DNA from: Oscillospiraceae bacterium
GTDB taxonomy: Bacteria; Bacillota; Clostridia; Oscillospirales; Ruminococcaceae
DNA length: 64,000 bases
NCBI GenBank assembly: GCA_017435565.1
Contig: JAFSEU010000004.1
Location: 34,323-98,322 of the forward strand
Direction of reading: 5' to 3'
Both the position numbers and the translations under genes were made by a program. Each line of letters begins with the position of its first letter. Position 1 is the stretch's first letter. The notes under the pieces were generated by a model. That model was not told the DNA's origin. It did not search any database and saw only the letters and a list, made by a program, of their open reading frames with translations. This document shows, in pieces, positions 41,278 to 50,082 of this stretch.

Positions 41278-41348
41278 AATTGTACCCACTTCCCTTCTTT
41301 TTCTAAAAAAGTTCTGCGGGTACGCTCAAGGTACGCTGTGCAGATTAT

Positions 41349-41465
41349 TTAATTGTTTTTATAAGTATTTTTTGTTTTGCATTTGCGGCAGATGATGTTT
41401 ATCACGCCTGTAAAAAAGCCTTCAAAAAGCACCCTGCCGCATTTTTTACAGCAATATTTTTTCAT
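41349..41465 (-). CDS. Com-like zinc-ribbon peptide, 38 aa
   Basis: Not in most ORF lists because of its size. The frame reads MKKYCCKKCGRVLFEG, then FFTGVINIICRKCKTKN, with two CxxC pairs. This is the pattern of the Com family, a small zinc protein that in phage Mu activates translation of mom. The ATG overlaps the TGA of the Gp15 gene (ATGA), so it is translationally coupled. Its place between Gp15 and the tape measure protein is typical for Clostridia prophages. Zinc binding is inferred from the cysteines. Confidence 0.75.
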   Translation of the reverse strand: MKKYCCKKCGRVLFEGFFTGVINIICRKCKTKNTYKNN

Positions 41466-42022
41466 ATCAGCTCTTTTAAAAACTCCTCAGTTTCGGCAAC
41501 AGCTTCCCTATCCTCTTTTGACATCAGATTAAACAGCTCTTTATTGTGACGAACATACTCACGCTCGGATTTATCCAAAGGTTTGCCACGTGCCTTTTTG
41601 TAGCGTATCGACATCACAGCCGCAAAAAGACCGCTGGGGTCAATTTCCCCGAATGCACCGAGGACTGTCCACCAATGCATAAACTCTACGGAACGGATTT
41701 CAAAGCCTAAGACCTTATTGACTGCAGGGAACAGAATCCCTGCATCGTGCTCCCAGTCAAGTGTTTTAATCTTTGTCGGTTCAGATTTTGGCATATCACC
41801 GCCATCACAAAACCAATACGCCTTCTTTACAGCTTCTTCAAAATGCTTCATGGGCACATCATCAACAAAAAGGCACTTAACGCAGACGTAAGCCTTCTCA
41901 ATATCGCTAAGTTCGTCATCGTTAAAGGCAGGATAGATATACAGCAGTATGTTTCTGAAATCGGCATTGATGCGATAGAGCTTGCCGGCAACTTCAAGCG
42001 ATGTGGGAAGTAAATCAATCAT
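41462..42022 (-). CDS. Bacteriophage Gp15-family protein (tail assembly)
   Basis: A 186-residue protein starting MIDLLPTSLEVAGKLYRIN. LPTSLEVxGxxYxI and the WW segment FMHWWTVLGAF are signs of the Gp15 family, which comes before the tape measure gene and is thought to be a tail-assembly chaperone. The start overlaps the stop of the upstream gene. Confidence 0.85.
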   Translation of the reverse strand: MIDLLPTSLEVAGKLYRINADFRNILLYIYPAFNDDELSDIEKAYVCVKCLFVDDVPMKHFEEAVKKAYWFCDGGDMPKSEPTKIKTLDWEHDAGILFPAVNKVLGFEIRSVEFMHWWTVLGAFGEIDPSGLFAAVMSIRYKKARGKPLDKSEREYVRHNKELFNLMSKEDREAVAETEEFLKELI

Positions 42023-42552
42023 GTCAACAGCTGTTTTAAAATCTCTGCCTTCTGCTCGGGCGAAAGATTTGAAATATCAAGTGCAGGCTGCGCCATAGGT
42101 ATAAAAGGTTTTGCCGACTGTTTCGATTGAGATATATACTTTGCGGTCTTCTCATTATCAAGGCTGACAGACATATTCTGTGCATTGGCAGCGCTCTTGA
42201 TATCATGCTCAAGAATGGGCAGCAAAGCGTCGAGAAAAGCAATACAGATAGGCTGACCGCTTTGATTGAGGCTGATGCAGTTTGTGCTGCCGAAGGCTTT
42301 TGCGGCTGTGTCTGCGCCGAAAACATAGTCAATCTGATTGCGGATGAATTCATCAGCTTCCTTGACATCTTCAACCGAAACGTCATAGTCGATCTCTTTA
42401 AAATTGTTACAAAGTTTGCCGATTTTCTCTTTTGCCTCGTTGAATCGAGTGATTATGCCATAATCCGATACATTTATGCGGATTGCGTTGCTTTCATCTC
42501 CGTTTAATGCGTATTCTTTGAAGCTTCCGCCCTGAAAGTTAATTGATTTCAT
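42019..42552 (-). CDS. Tail assembly chaperone-like protein (DUF6673-like)
   Basis: A 177-residue soluble protein, SINFQGGSFKEYALNGDE start, with a Gln/Ser-rich tail. Its place between the tail tube and Gp15 genes is that of the first tail assembly chaperone. No frameshift signal was confirmed between it and Gp15. GGGAGG precedes the ATG. Confidence 0.65.
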   Translation of the reverse strand: MKSINFQGGSFKEYALNGDESNAIRINVSDYGIITRFNEAKEKIGKLCNNFKEIDYDVSVEDVKEADEFIRNQIDYVFGADTAAKAFGSTNCISLNQSGQPICIAFLDALLPILEHDIKSAANAQNMSVSLDNEKTAKYISQSKQSAKPFIPMAQPALDISNLSPEQKAEILKQLLT

Positions 42553-42606
42553 TTTTATTCCTCCCTTATAAAATCAAAAGGGGCATGAAAAATCACACCC
42601 CTTGAA

Positions 42607-43122
42607 TTATTCTGTTGCAGCTGTTGATGTTGCTTTGCTGAACGAAGGTACTTTATCGGTGATAGTAGCCGTACCTTTATCGCGGTTTCCACAGAAACCA
42701 ACATTGTATGGGATTGAAATACCGCCCTGCGGACCACCATAAGACTGAGGCTTGGCGATTGCATCCTCGATCCACGCGTCAAAAGGTCCTTCCGTCTTGT
42801 CGATGAGAACCTCAAGCACCTGCGTTTTGCAGTCGTCACCGACAAGGCGGTTCATTGTGATATTCTTAATCCATTCGTAAAAAGCACCGTCGCTCGGGTT
42901 TGCGTAATATGTATCCACATCAAACGAAGGCTCATAGCCATTGTCCTGAATAGACACCTGGTCAAGAATATTCTTTTTTGTCTCGGTATCGGGATTAAGC
43001 TCAATACTCAAATCCTCAACGTCCTGGCCGATAAGAAACCAGCTCGGGGTTTCGGCATTGGGCGTTGCGTTGATGTAAAGAAGATGTGCACTGCGCTTAA
43101 GTTTTTTCATTGCTTCTGCCAT
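42607..43122 (-). CDS. Major tail (tube) protein
   Basis: A 171-residue protein with an AEAMKKLKRSAHLLYI start and the phrase IGQDVEDLSIELNPDTETK common in major tail proteins of Firmicutes siphoviruses. It forms the tail tube by hexamer stacking. It precedes the chaperone genes and follows the tail completion genes. AGAGAGG site before the ATG. Confidence 0.8.
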   Translation of the reverse strand: MAEAMKKLKRSAHLLYINATPNAETPSWFLIGQDVEDLSIELNPDTETKKNILDQVSIQDNGYEPSFDVDTYYANPSDGAFYEWIKNITMNRLVGDDCKTQVLEVLIDKTEGPFDAWIEDAIAKPQSYGGPQGGISIPYNVGFCGNRDKGTATITDKVPSFSKATSTAATE

Positions 43123-43146
43123 AAAAATTTCCTCTCTTTCTTAAAT

Positions 43147-43584
43147 TTACATTTCAACGCTATACTGCACCTGAATACTCAGCTGATACTGCAATCCGTC
43201 TGCGGTATTCTCCTGCGGAATCTGATACAGCATAGCGTTGTTTGCCGTTATTTTCGTTATTTCGCCGCGGCGTTCCACGGCGTCAATTGTGCTTATAATT
43301 TCAGCGCCAATTTGATTATGCAGCCAGTGCGTCAACTCAAGCAACACGCCGCTGTTTGCCATACGTTCATAATCATTGATGCCGCTGTAGGTCGCATACA
43401 GCATAAAATTGTGCTGTCGCTTCTGGTTGCCCAGGATATCTTCGGAAATGAGCTCATCGCCAATCGGATCCAAGCCGTAGCTTGTTGGCTCGGGATCTGC
43501 AAAGTCGATGTGTATTTCGTTGCACACCTGTGATATCTTGGGAAAGCTTTGCAGAATTTCACGCATTTTTTCTATGATGTTCAT
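43147..43584 (-). CDS. Tail terminator / minor capsid-like protein
   Basis: A 145-residue protein starting MNIIEKMREILQSFPK after AGAGGTGATC. The segments SYGLDPIGDELISED and DYERMANSGVLLELTHWL recall phage minor capsid or tail terminator proteins that lie just before the tube gene. Assignment is by position and general pattern. Confidence 0.6.
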   Translation of the reverse strand: MNIIEKMREILQSFPKISQVCNEIHIDFADPEPTSYGLDPIGDELISEDILGNQKRQHNFMLYATYSGINDYERMANSGVLLELTHWLHNQIGAEIISTIDAVERRGEITKITANNAMLYQIPQENTADGLQYQLSIQVQYSVEM

Positions 43585-43588
43585 AAGA

Positions 43589-44050
43589 TCACCTCTTTTT
43601 TGCAATAGCCGCAGCGCTGCGCAGAATCTGCTGACCGTGGTTTTTCTTCATCACTTCGAACCATAATCTTTGTGCCTGCGGGTGTTTAGCTGTGCTGTAT
43701 TGCAAGTCTCTGTCCGTCAGAACCTTGCTTTCGCCCTTTCCAGCAAACGCCGATCCCGTTTTGCTCGAAACCATCAGCTTGCCGTAGTATTGATATCTTC
43801 CATACGGAGAAACAACATAAATTCTGCCGCTTCCGATTTTTGTACCAAGAACGGCGGATTTTGCAAGAATATTGTTTCTTGATGGCGTGTATTTCACCAT
43901 AAGCCTTATGCATTCGCTGTCAACAAACTTCTGTACAGTTTCAAAACGTTGCGTCTGTTCTCTTCCAAAGGTGCTTTTCCACACAAGGTTAAGCTGTGCC
44001 TTCTGAGCCTTGATTTGAGCGTTTTTGGGCTGTTTTATATTATCTGCCAT
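43589..44050 (-). CDS. HK97 gp10-like / minor capsid protein
   Basis: A 153-residue basic protein. The start MADNIKQPKNAQIK is chosen because AAGGTGATTTT precedes it. Features such as VKYTPSRNNILAKSA and GRYQYYGKLMV (the turn with YGxYxYxG) are typical of head-tail joining minor capsid proteins. It lies in the connector module. Confidence 0.65.
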   Translation of the reverse strand: MADNIKQPKNAQIKAQKAQLNLVWKSTFGREQTQRFETVQKFVDSECIRLMVKYTPSRNNILAKSAVLGTKIGSGRIYVVSPYGRYQYYGKLMVSSKTGSAFAGKGESKVLTDRDLQYSTAKHPQAQRLWFEVMKKNHGQQILRSAAAIAKKR

Positions 44051-44054
44051 AAAA

Positions 44055-44399
44055 TCACCTTGCTGTAAGCTCAATATGCGGCAAACCGCCGTAACGGCAA
44101 TCATTAACCGTTTTTATAACAGCATAATCAGGGTGCAGTTCCCGAAATTTCTTCATACTTTCGGAAACGCTCTGCTGACTTGAAGCATCAAACTCAAAAT
44201 CAGCCTTGCTTTTTACGATGATATCGCCATTTTTCGGGATATAATCGCTGTCGTAAACATACACCAGAACGCTGTCGTTGGTCTGTATGCCGTTTTTGGT
44301 GACGGTCTGACCTCTGCTGTCGTTCCAGTAGATATTGCAGATTTGGTGCTTGATGTAGGTTTTTCCCTCAAAAACCGTGCAATCAGCATTCTTCAGCAT
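44055..44399 (-). CDS. Head-tail joining protein (DUF6751-like)
   Basis: A 114-residue protein with VFEGKTYIKHQICNIYW and IIVKSKADFEFDASS. Such small proteins lie between the connector and gp10-like genes in many Clostridia phages. Its stop touches the next start within 5 bp and its start overlaps the previous stop by 7 bp. Confidence 0.6.
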   Translation of the reverse strand: MLKNADCTVFEGKTYIKHQICNIYWNDSRGQTVTKNGIQTNDSVLVYVYDSDYIPKNGDIIVKSKADFEFDASSQQSVSESMKKFRELHPDYAVIKTVNDCRYGGLPHIELTAR

Positions 44400-44764
44400 A
44401 TATCAACACCTCTGTAAAGCAAGCCCGTACCGCTGAGCCATTTATAAACAATACTTGCGATTTTTTGCCGCTTTGTGTTTTCGTTTTGCTCTGCGCTCTG
44501 ATATGACATCGACCAGCCCTGTACACTTTCGCTTACCTTGCCGCCGCTCTGCTTATCATACTTGTCTGCGGTATACAAAGCTTCGGCAATTTCACATACG
44601 CAAAGCTTAACACATTCGGGTATATCGTTATTATCGATATTCTGTCCTGCAAAGCACATAAGCTCTTTTGAAGCAAAGCGCTCATAAAAAGGAAAAGAGG
44701 CGGCGTCTACCACGGCCTCTTTCCCGATCAAATACGCATCGGTATAAAATTCATAATCAACCAT
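44393..44764 (-). CDS. Head-tail connector protein
   Basis: A 123-residue, mostly helical protein directly after the capsid gene. The segments VDYEFYTDAYLIGKEAV and PFYERFASKELMCFAG fit gp6-type connector adaptors. GAGAAAGGCGG precedes the ATG. Confidence 0.65.
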   Translation of the reverse strand: MVDYEFYTDAYLIGKEAVVDAASFPFYERFASKELMCFAGQNIDNNDIPECVKLCVCEIAEALYTADKYDKQSGGKVSESVQGWSMSYQSAEQNENTKRQKIASIVYKWLSGTGLLYRGVDIC

Positions 44765-44795
44765 AATAAGCCGCCTTTCTCACTCGTATATAACT

Positions 44796-45980
44796 TTACG
44801 TGCTTGCAACAAGTGTAATATCCTTTGTAATTGCCGCCTTATCAACCGTGATATTGTCAGTAACGCCCTTATAACCCTTAGCCTTGATTGCCACGGAATA
44901 ATCACCACTGCGCAGATTGAATACAGCCTGACCGCTTGCGTCAGTTTTGAGAATAGCGCCCGAAACATCAACAGTCGCATTTGCGATAGCGTTTTCGCCG
45001 TCTGTAACGGTAAATGTAACTGTCTGAGTTGTAACGGGTGTGCTGGGCTCGATATACGCAAAGGGACAGCCTGTTCTGTCGCCGTTAAGACGTGTTGCGG
45101 GATTCGGGAGCGCCCAGCCCATACGGAATACCACACGAAGCGCGATCATATCCTGCTGTGCAAGGTTGTATACAATCTCCTTTGTTGCAGGGTCCTGAAT
45201 GACACCCTGGTCAAGAATTTTAATCGTGATATCCTGACGGATTGAATATACTGCCTGCGAGAAATCGCCGACAATAAGCTGTGCTACATCCTTGTCAAAT
45301 GCGCCGTTATCAAGGAAATACAGGGGATTACCGTCAAGGCCGTAGCTTGTTGCGCCCTGCATTGCAGTGTTGTAAATAGGCAGACCATCCTGCGTGCGCA
45401 AACCTCTGAGCTTAGCCTTCATACCCATAGATGCAATTGCACCTGTAACGGCATAGCCAAGCTCTTCAACCTTATCAAATGCGCCGCCCTCGGACATAAT
45501 AATATCATACCAGTCCTTATTTCCGACTGCGACATTATTGCCGGCCTGACGTGCTCTTGTTACGATATCCGATGACCACTCCGCAGGTCTGTTGTTGCCG
45601 AAAATTGCTGCTGCGTCAACACGCTGAGCAATAGCCTCGTTAACTCTGGGCGTAACCTCACCGATGATATCAAACTCTGCATCATCAAGCACAGCTTCGG
45701 GAATGGGAACGATAACCGCAAGTTCTGCGGCATTAAGATATACATTTGCCCAAGCCTGCTCCGAAGTCTGCTTGTAGCCTGTATCGCCGTTTACCCAGTA
45801 AGCCATGGGGAGAAGATCAAGGACACGCACTCTTGTCTGGTTTGAAGTCATATTCGGAAGCTTTCTCGCAAGCGACATCAGCGCCGACTTTTTAGGCGCA
45901 TCCTGAAAAATCGTAGGCACTACCTGCTCACGAATAATAGCTTCAGCCTGTTCTCTTGAAATAATGTTGTTTGTAGGCAT
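44796..45980 (-). CDS. HK97-fold major capsid protein with C-terminal Ig-like domain
   Basis: A 394-residue protein. Residues ~1-310 are the capsid fold (FQDAPKKSALMSLARKLPNM, VIVPIPEAVLDDAEFDI, WALPNPATRLNGDRTGCPFA). Residues ~315-394 form a separate carboxypeptidase-regulatory/Ig-like domain (TFTVTDGENAIANATVDV, KTDASGQAVFNLRSGDYSV). Decorated capsids of this type can stick to mucus or glycans in gut phages. The ribosome site is AGAAAGG. It lies between scaffold and connector genes. Confidence 0.9.
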   Translation of the reverse strand: MPTNNIISREQAEAIIREQVVPTIFQDAPKKSALMSLARKLPNMTSNQTRVRVLDLLPMAYWVNGDTGYKQTSEQAWANVYLNAAELAVIVPIPEAVLDDAEFDIIGEVTPRVNEAIAQRVDAAAIFGNNRPAEWSSDIVTRARQAGNNVAVGNKDWYDIIMSEGGAFDKVEELGYAVTGAIASMGMKAKLRGLRTQDGLPIYNTAMQGATSYGLDGNPLYFLDNGAFDKDVAQLIVGDFSQAVYSIRQDITIKILDQGVIQDPATKEIVYNLAQQDMIALRVVFRMGWALPNPATRLNGDRTGCPFAYIEPSTPVTTQTVTFTVTDGENAIANATVDVSGAILKTDASGQAVFNLRSGDYSVAIKAKGYKGVTDNITVDKAAITKDITLVAST

Positions 45981-45984
45981 AAAA

Positions 45985-46515
45985 TCATTCCTTTCTGAAC
46001 AACGCTCTTAATGCGTCGTTTGCCTTTGTATTTGCATTGTCTGTGTTTTTGTCGGGTCCGTTTGTAAAGCTGACAACACGGGGCGCTGTATCATCCTCAA
46101 AAAGATAGGCCTTTTCCTTTTTGATTGCTTCAAACGCCGCTTTTGCATCTTCCTTCTGGTTTTTTGAAGCTTTGAGCTTCTCAACATCGAGAAACGGTGT
46201 AACAGCCTGAATATCTCTTGCCTTGTACTCCTTGGCAAGTGCCGATATCATATCGTCAAAATCTCTTTGAGCAAGCTTCTGATTATAATCGGCTTCTTTA
46301 GCCGCCAAATCTGCAGAAAGCTGTGAGATTTTAGCATTAAGCTGTGCAACGTCCACTCCCTCAAAACCTTTAAGAGTTGCCGTTGCCGTATCAAGCTGTG
46401 AGCGCAAGCCGTCTGTCTTGTCTTTTTCACGTTTGACGTCTTTTCCGTTCTCTGCCATAACGAATGCAATCTGCTCATCGCTAAGGCCCTGTGCCTTCAG
46501 GTCTTCTGTTTTCAT
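45985..46515 (-). CDS. Phage scaffolding protein (GP20-like)
   Basis: A 176-residue protein rich in charged residues with a long coiled coil (AQLNAKISQLSADLAAKEA) and the usual start LKAQGLSDEQIAFVMAENG. It guides capsid assembly and then leaves. It is directly upstream of the capsid gene. AAAGGAG before the ATG. Confidence 0.85.
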   Translation of the reverse strand: MKTEDLKAQGLSDEQIAFVMAENGKDVKREKDKTDGLRSQLDTATATLKGFEGVDVAQLNAKISQLSADLAAKEADYNQKLAQRDFDDMISALAKEYKARDIQAVTPFLDVEKLKASKNQKEDAKAAFEAIKKEKAYLFEDDTAPRVVSFTNGPDKNTDNANTKANDALRALFRKE

Positions 46516-46616
46516 GTGTTTGAAAACTCCTTTCGTTTAAGTTGTTTTAAGCGTTTAACTATCCGCTGTAACGCCGACTGTTTTAGGTCTTATCTGCCGA
46601 CCATTTGAGTATAATA

Positions 46617-46644
46617 AAAGCACCTTGGCTTTTGCCAAAGTGCT
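46617..46644 (-). terminator. Intrinsic terminator within the head gene cluster
   Basis: On the minus strand: AGCACTTTGGC, loop, GCCAAGGTGCTTTTATT. It stands between the Cys-rich small gene and the scaffold gene and may reduce or time transcription of the capsid genes. No promoter was identified in the ~95 bp before the scaffold start. Confidence 0.65.
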
Positions 46645-46659
46645 GATATTCGTGTTAAA

Positions 46660-46857
46660 TTATTCGTTCAAAAGGCTAATTGCTGCATAGCAGCATCTTC
46701 CGTTGTGCCACGCTCCGCAATTCTATTTTTCACAATCCATAAGCTCAAAAACTGTTTGCGTAACTGTTTCGCCCTCAGTTAATGTTTGATTTTCGTCAGG
46801 AGTTTGCTTCCAGTTTTGAACCGTTGTTTCTATTTTTCGGTTATATGGGCATTTCAT
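46660..46857 (-). CDS. Cys-rich small phage protein interrupted by an in-frame TAG
   Basis: Too short for usual lists. The frame starts MKCPYNRKIETTVQNW after AGGAGGAGGC and reads 44 codons to a TAG at 46,725-46,723, then goes on NCGAWHNGRCCYAAIS for 20 codons to TAA at 46,660. In this phage family the protein starts MKCPY and ends with a Cys motif of the type DCxxxxCGAWxxGRCxY. The TAG stands inside that motif (DCEK-stop-NCGAW), so the conserved end is behind the stop. The function of the family is unknown; it lies between minor head and scaffold genes. Confidence 0.7.
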
Positions 46858-46909
46858 TGCGCCTCCTCCTTAAATTGGGATATAAGAAAACCGCCTTGTT
46901 ATGGGCGGT

Positions 46910-47149
46910 TTAGTTTTTTTTAAAATAATGTTCAAGTTCAATTTCAGAATCGACATACACAGCGCCAATATAATAGCTATTGTGCACCGTGATTTTTTTG
47001 TCGTTTACTGTGTATGTTTGGGTCTCAGAGCCGTCAACATCTTCAAGCAAACTCCCTTTTACAATTGCAGGAATATGTTTTTCGAGCGCTTTACATTGCC
47101 TTGAAAAAATATCTTTATCAGGCTCTGTGCAAATACTGTAATGATACAT
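46910..47149 (-). CDS. Small hypothetical phage protein, 79 aa
   Basis: Begins MYHYSICTEPDKDIFSRQC, with TYTVNDKKITVHNS in the middle. It is 1 bp from the minor capsid stop and has TTGGAGGAG before the ATG. No family is recognised. It is cotranscribed with the head genes. Confidence 0.6.
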   Translation of the reverse strand: MYHYSICTEPDKDIFSRQCKALEKHIPAIVKGSLLEDVDGSETQTYTVNDKKITVHNSYYIGAVYVDSEIELEHYFKKN

Positions 47150-47150
47150 G

Positions 47151-48704
47151 TTACTCCTCCAATCCCAAAATTTTGTTTACTGATTTTCTTGTCTTAACAG
47201 AAGTCTTCACAATGTCTTTTAAAGCTTCTTCATAAGACAGATTCTTATCTTGCATTTTCCTTTTGATGATTTCATCAAAAGTTTCTATCGGGTCGTCAAT
47301 ATCCAACTGCTTTCGTGCCTCTTGATTCCGCATCAGCTCTCTTGCTTGAAATTTGTGTTTATTTCGCAAATCACAAGCCTGTTTTGCCTGTTCATCAATA
47401 GACTTGGTTGTATCTATCATATCAGGAATTTTCTTGTTGTGAGCAATATACCATTTCCGCACATCAAGGTCAGACATCTTCCCTCTCATATACAGTATAT
47501 CATCATAATCTTTCAAAGTCAAGTCGGCTTTATACTTCCCTACACCGATATTTCCAAGCCCGTCAATAGTCACTCGCTCACGCTGCTGCGGAAGATTCAT
47601 CGCCTTTGAAAAGCGAACATATTCGGCAGAGGTGCCGCGGTATCTTGCCCTTGCGTTTATGATATCATCCTCATTCGCACCGCCCAATTCAAGCAGTTTT
47701 ATATCCTGCCTTTGCGCACGCATCGTTCTTTCAAGTGCTCGCTGGCGCTGTGTCGCTTCGTAGGCGGTGTACTGCTTGCCGTTATATTCTCTCGGTGTGT
47801 TTTCCTTGGCGTTGAGTTCGTCAAGCTCCTCTTGCGTGTATGTTGGCTCTGATATGCCGGGTATAACAGGATAATAATCATGATAGCAGTTTGCGCCACA
47901 AAGGCCTGTAACCTGACCTAACCCACAAACGCTGATAAGTTCTTCCTTGGTGTACCACTTGCCCTGCCATACCTGATGCGAAGGACGTGCGCCGCTGTGC
48001 CAACTTACTTCAAATGTGTTTGTGTTGAGAGTTTTGGCGTTATCGTCGTTCACCTTTGCCGTAAGCTGCGAAAGTCCCGTCATAACGGCACGGCGAGCGG
48101 CCACATCCACACGGTTACTCCATCCCGTTGCATAATCAACCGAGCGCAGACCACTGTTTGTAAGCTGTTTTACGGTACGCATTAAAACCGTGTTGTAATC
48201 AAATGCGCCCGAAGCGATATCAAGCATTGCGCTGTCAAGCGTCTGTTGATAAAAATCGCCGATTTCGGTAAAGGTAATTTTACCGTTTGGTTGCTTTACC
48301 GCAAAACCTAATGACTGCGTTATGTTCTTCAGCTCTCCCAAGGTTTGCTCCGAAACGGCAAATAAAAGCTGATGCAGCTCCTCGTTATCATCAAAAGCAA
48401 TGCGCTGTATGCCGAGAACCTTGTAAAGCTCATCGTCACGGGAATAGCCCGCTTCTATCACATCGGAATACATTTTCTGCAAATCGCCGCTGTTCAAATC
48501 AAGACTTTGCGCAATAATCTGCGCTATATCATCTTTTGCAACACCAAGCTCATACAGACGGTTTATCTGCCAATCTGCCGCCCTTGTAATTTCGCCGTTG
48601 ATTTTTATGCGCCGTATGATATCTTCCATAATGCGCAATTCCAGGGCACGCATGGGCTTGTCAAGCGCCATTGATACAGCTTCAAGCTCGTTTGCATTGA
48701 GCAT
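47151..48704 (-). CDS. Phage minor capsid protein 2 (MuF-like)
   Basis: A 517-residue protein. The central conserved part has TFEVSWHSGARPSHQVWQG and CGLGQVTGLCGANCYHDYYP, diagnostic of minor capsid protein 2 that follows the portal gene. The C-terminal ~130 residues (DILYMRGKMSDLDVRKWYIAH) may be an extra domain of unknown role. The start overlaps the portal stop as TAATG. MuF-type proteins are packaged with DNA and may be effectors. Confidence 0.88.
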   Translation of the reverse strand: MLNANELEAVSMALDKPMRALELRIMEDIIRRIKINGEITRAADWQINRLYELGVAKDDIAQIIAQSLDLNSGDLQKMYSDVIEAGYSRDDELYKVLGIQRIAFDDNEELHQLLFAVSEQTLGELKNITQSLGFAVKQPNGKITFTEIGDFYQQTLDSAMLDIASGAFDYNTVLMRTVKQLTNSGLRSVDYATGWSNRVDVAARRAVMTGLSQLTAKVNDDNAKTLNTNTFEVSWHSGARPSHQVWQGKWYTKEELISVCGLGQVTGLCGANCYHDYYPVIPGISEPTYTQEELDELNAKENTPREYNGKQYTAYEATQRQRALERTMRAQRQDIKLLELGGANEDDIINARARYRGTSAEYVRFSKAMNLPQQRERVTIDGLGNIGVGKYKADLTLKDYDDILYMRGKMSDLDVRKWYIAHNKKIPDMIDTTKSIDEQAKQACDLRNKHKFQARELMRNQEARKQLDIDDPIETFDEIIKRKMQDKNLSYEEALKDIVKTSVKTRKSVNKILGLEE

Positions 48705-50071
48705 TATTCAAGCACCTGCGCCGTCTGCGGAAGATTCTTTAAGGCTTCGTCAATTGTTTCGCCGCGCCATTTTGCACGGTATTCCTCGGGACGAAGTGTT
48801 CCGTTTGCAAGGTCCTTTCTGTCGTTTTCACGCTCAATATCGGGATTTGCGAGAATACTGTCGCCCCACTCAAAGCTCATTTCGTAATCATAAGCTGAAT
48901 CAATACCATATATTGCCGACCAGAAGCTTGCCGCCTTAGCCCAATCCTCAAGCGCTGTCTGCAAAGCCGACTGAACATCTGAAATAAAGGTGTACGAGCG
49001 CTGTTTTGATGATTTTATTTCCTCGGCGGTTTTGTCAACGTTCTGCGGGTCAGATAATGTGCCGTAGGCAAGCGAACAAGCAAACTCAATAAGCCTCAGC
49101 TGATTATTCCAGCCGTCAAAAAGCGGCGTCGAGCGTATTTCGGGAGAAAAAACTTCAAGCAGCGGCTTGTCGTTTGCGCCCGAAGCATAATCAAACGCAC
49201 GGTAGAGCCTCTGCTTGCCCTCAGGATAAATATGTTTACCCTGCTCCTTATCAAATTTCAACATAGATTCGCCGATATGTACCGCCGCCTGTGTTGCTTC
49301 ATATTCCCAGCAGATATCGCTGTAACGTTTGTCGGCTTCTCTGATAAGTTCTGTCGCTCTGGAATATACAGAAACACCAAGCGGCGAATCACAGTCAACC
49401 TGATTTGCCATCGGGCAAATAAACAAGCCAAACGGCAGTATATCAATCCCTGTAAAGCTTGCGGATTTGCTTAAATCAGCCCACTGCTCAACCTCAAAAA
49501 GCTCAACCTCACTTCCTAGAGCTGAATCAAGCGCAGACTTAAACGCTCTGTTTTCAATCGTAAGCAGCTGTTTTGCTGATATCGAATGAATTTCAAGCAA
49601 GGTGTAGATATACCGCCCTTTGCGAATCTGCTCGGTGAAAACGCATTTTGTCAGTCTGCCGCTACCGTCAAAGGATATCGGGAAAAAGCGTCCTGCCTGT
49701 ATAAACTGCGTTCTGATGCCGCCGTTGTAAGCAATCGGCTTTATTACAAGACTGCCCTTTGCAAGACCGTATTCGACATATTGCCGAAGCTTTTTAACAA
49801 CTCCGCTCTGATAATATTTATTGAGCTTTTCAGCACCTCCGTTGCCGGTTATCTCGGATTTCATTTCGAGCGTAACAAGCTTGGAAGTTTCATAAGCAAT
49901 AGCTGCCGGAAGATTGGCAGAGTATGTATGACAGTCAAGCCACGGGGCACTATTTTCATACATCACACTCCACAGCTGTATCTGCGCTGCCATTTCGGTA
50001 TTGGCACAAATGCAGTCGCCGCTATCGTTAAGCACCTTTACAATTGCCGTTTGCATTGCAGAATAATTCAC
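48704..50071 (-). CDS. Portal protein (SPP1 Gp6-like)
   Basis: A 455-residue protein that forms the DNA entry ring. The segments LVTLEMKSEITGNGGAEKL and DCDSPLGVSVYSRATELIRE, then FEWGDSILANPDIER, are typical of the phage portal family in Firmicutes. The likely start is GTG after AGGTGATAGA. It lies between terminase and minor capsid genes. Confidence 0.9.
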   Translation of the reverse strand: MNYSAMQTAIVKVLNDSGDCICANTEMAAQIQLWSVMYENSAPWLDCHTYSANLPAAIAYETSKLVTLEMKSEITGNGGAEKLNKYYQSGVVKKLRQYVEYGLAKGSLVIKPIAYNGGIRTQFIQAGRFFPISFDGSGRLTKCVFTEQIRKGRYIYTLLEIHSISAKQLLTIENRAFKSALDSALGSEVELFEVEQWADLSKSASFTGIDILPFGLFICPMANQVDCDSPLGVSVYSRATELIREADKRYSDICWEYEATQAAVHIGESMLKFDKEQGKHIYPEGKQRLYRAFDYASGANDKPLLEVFSPEIRSTPLFDGWNNQLRLIEFACSLAYGTLSDPQNVDKTAEEIKSSKQRSYTFISDVQSALQTALEDWAKAASFWSAIYGIDSAYDYEMSFEWGDSILANPDIERENDRKDLANGTLRPEEYRAKWRGETIDEALKNLPQTAQVLE

Positions 50072-50082
50072 ACTCTATCACC

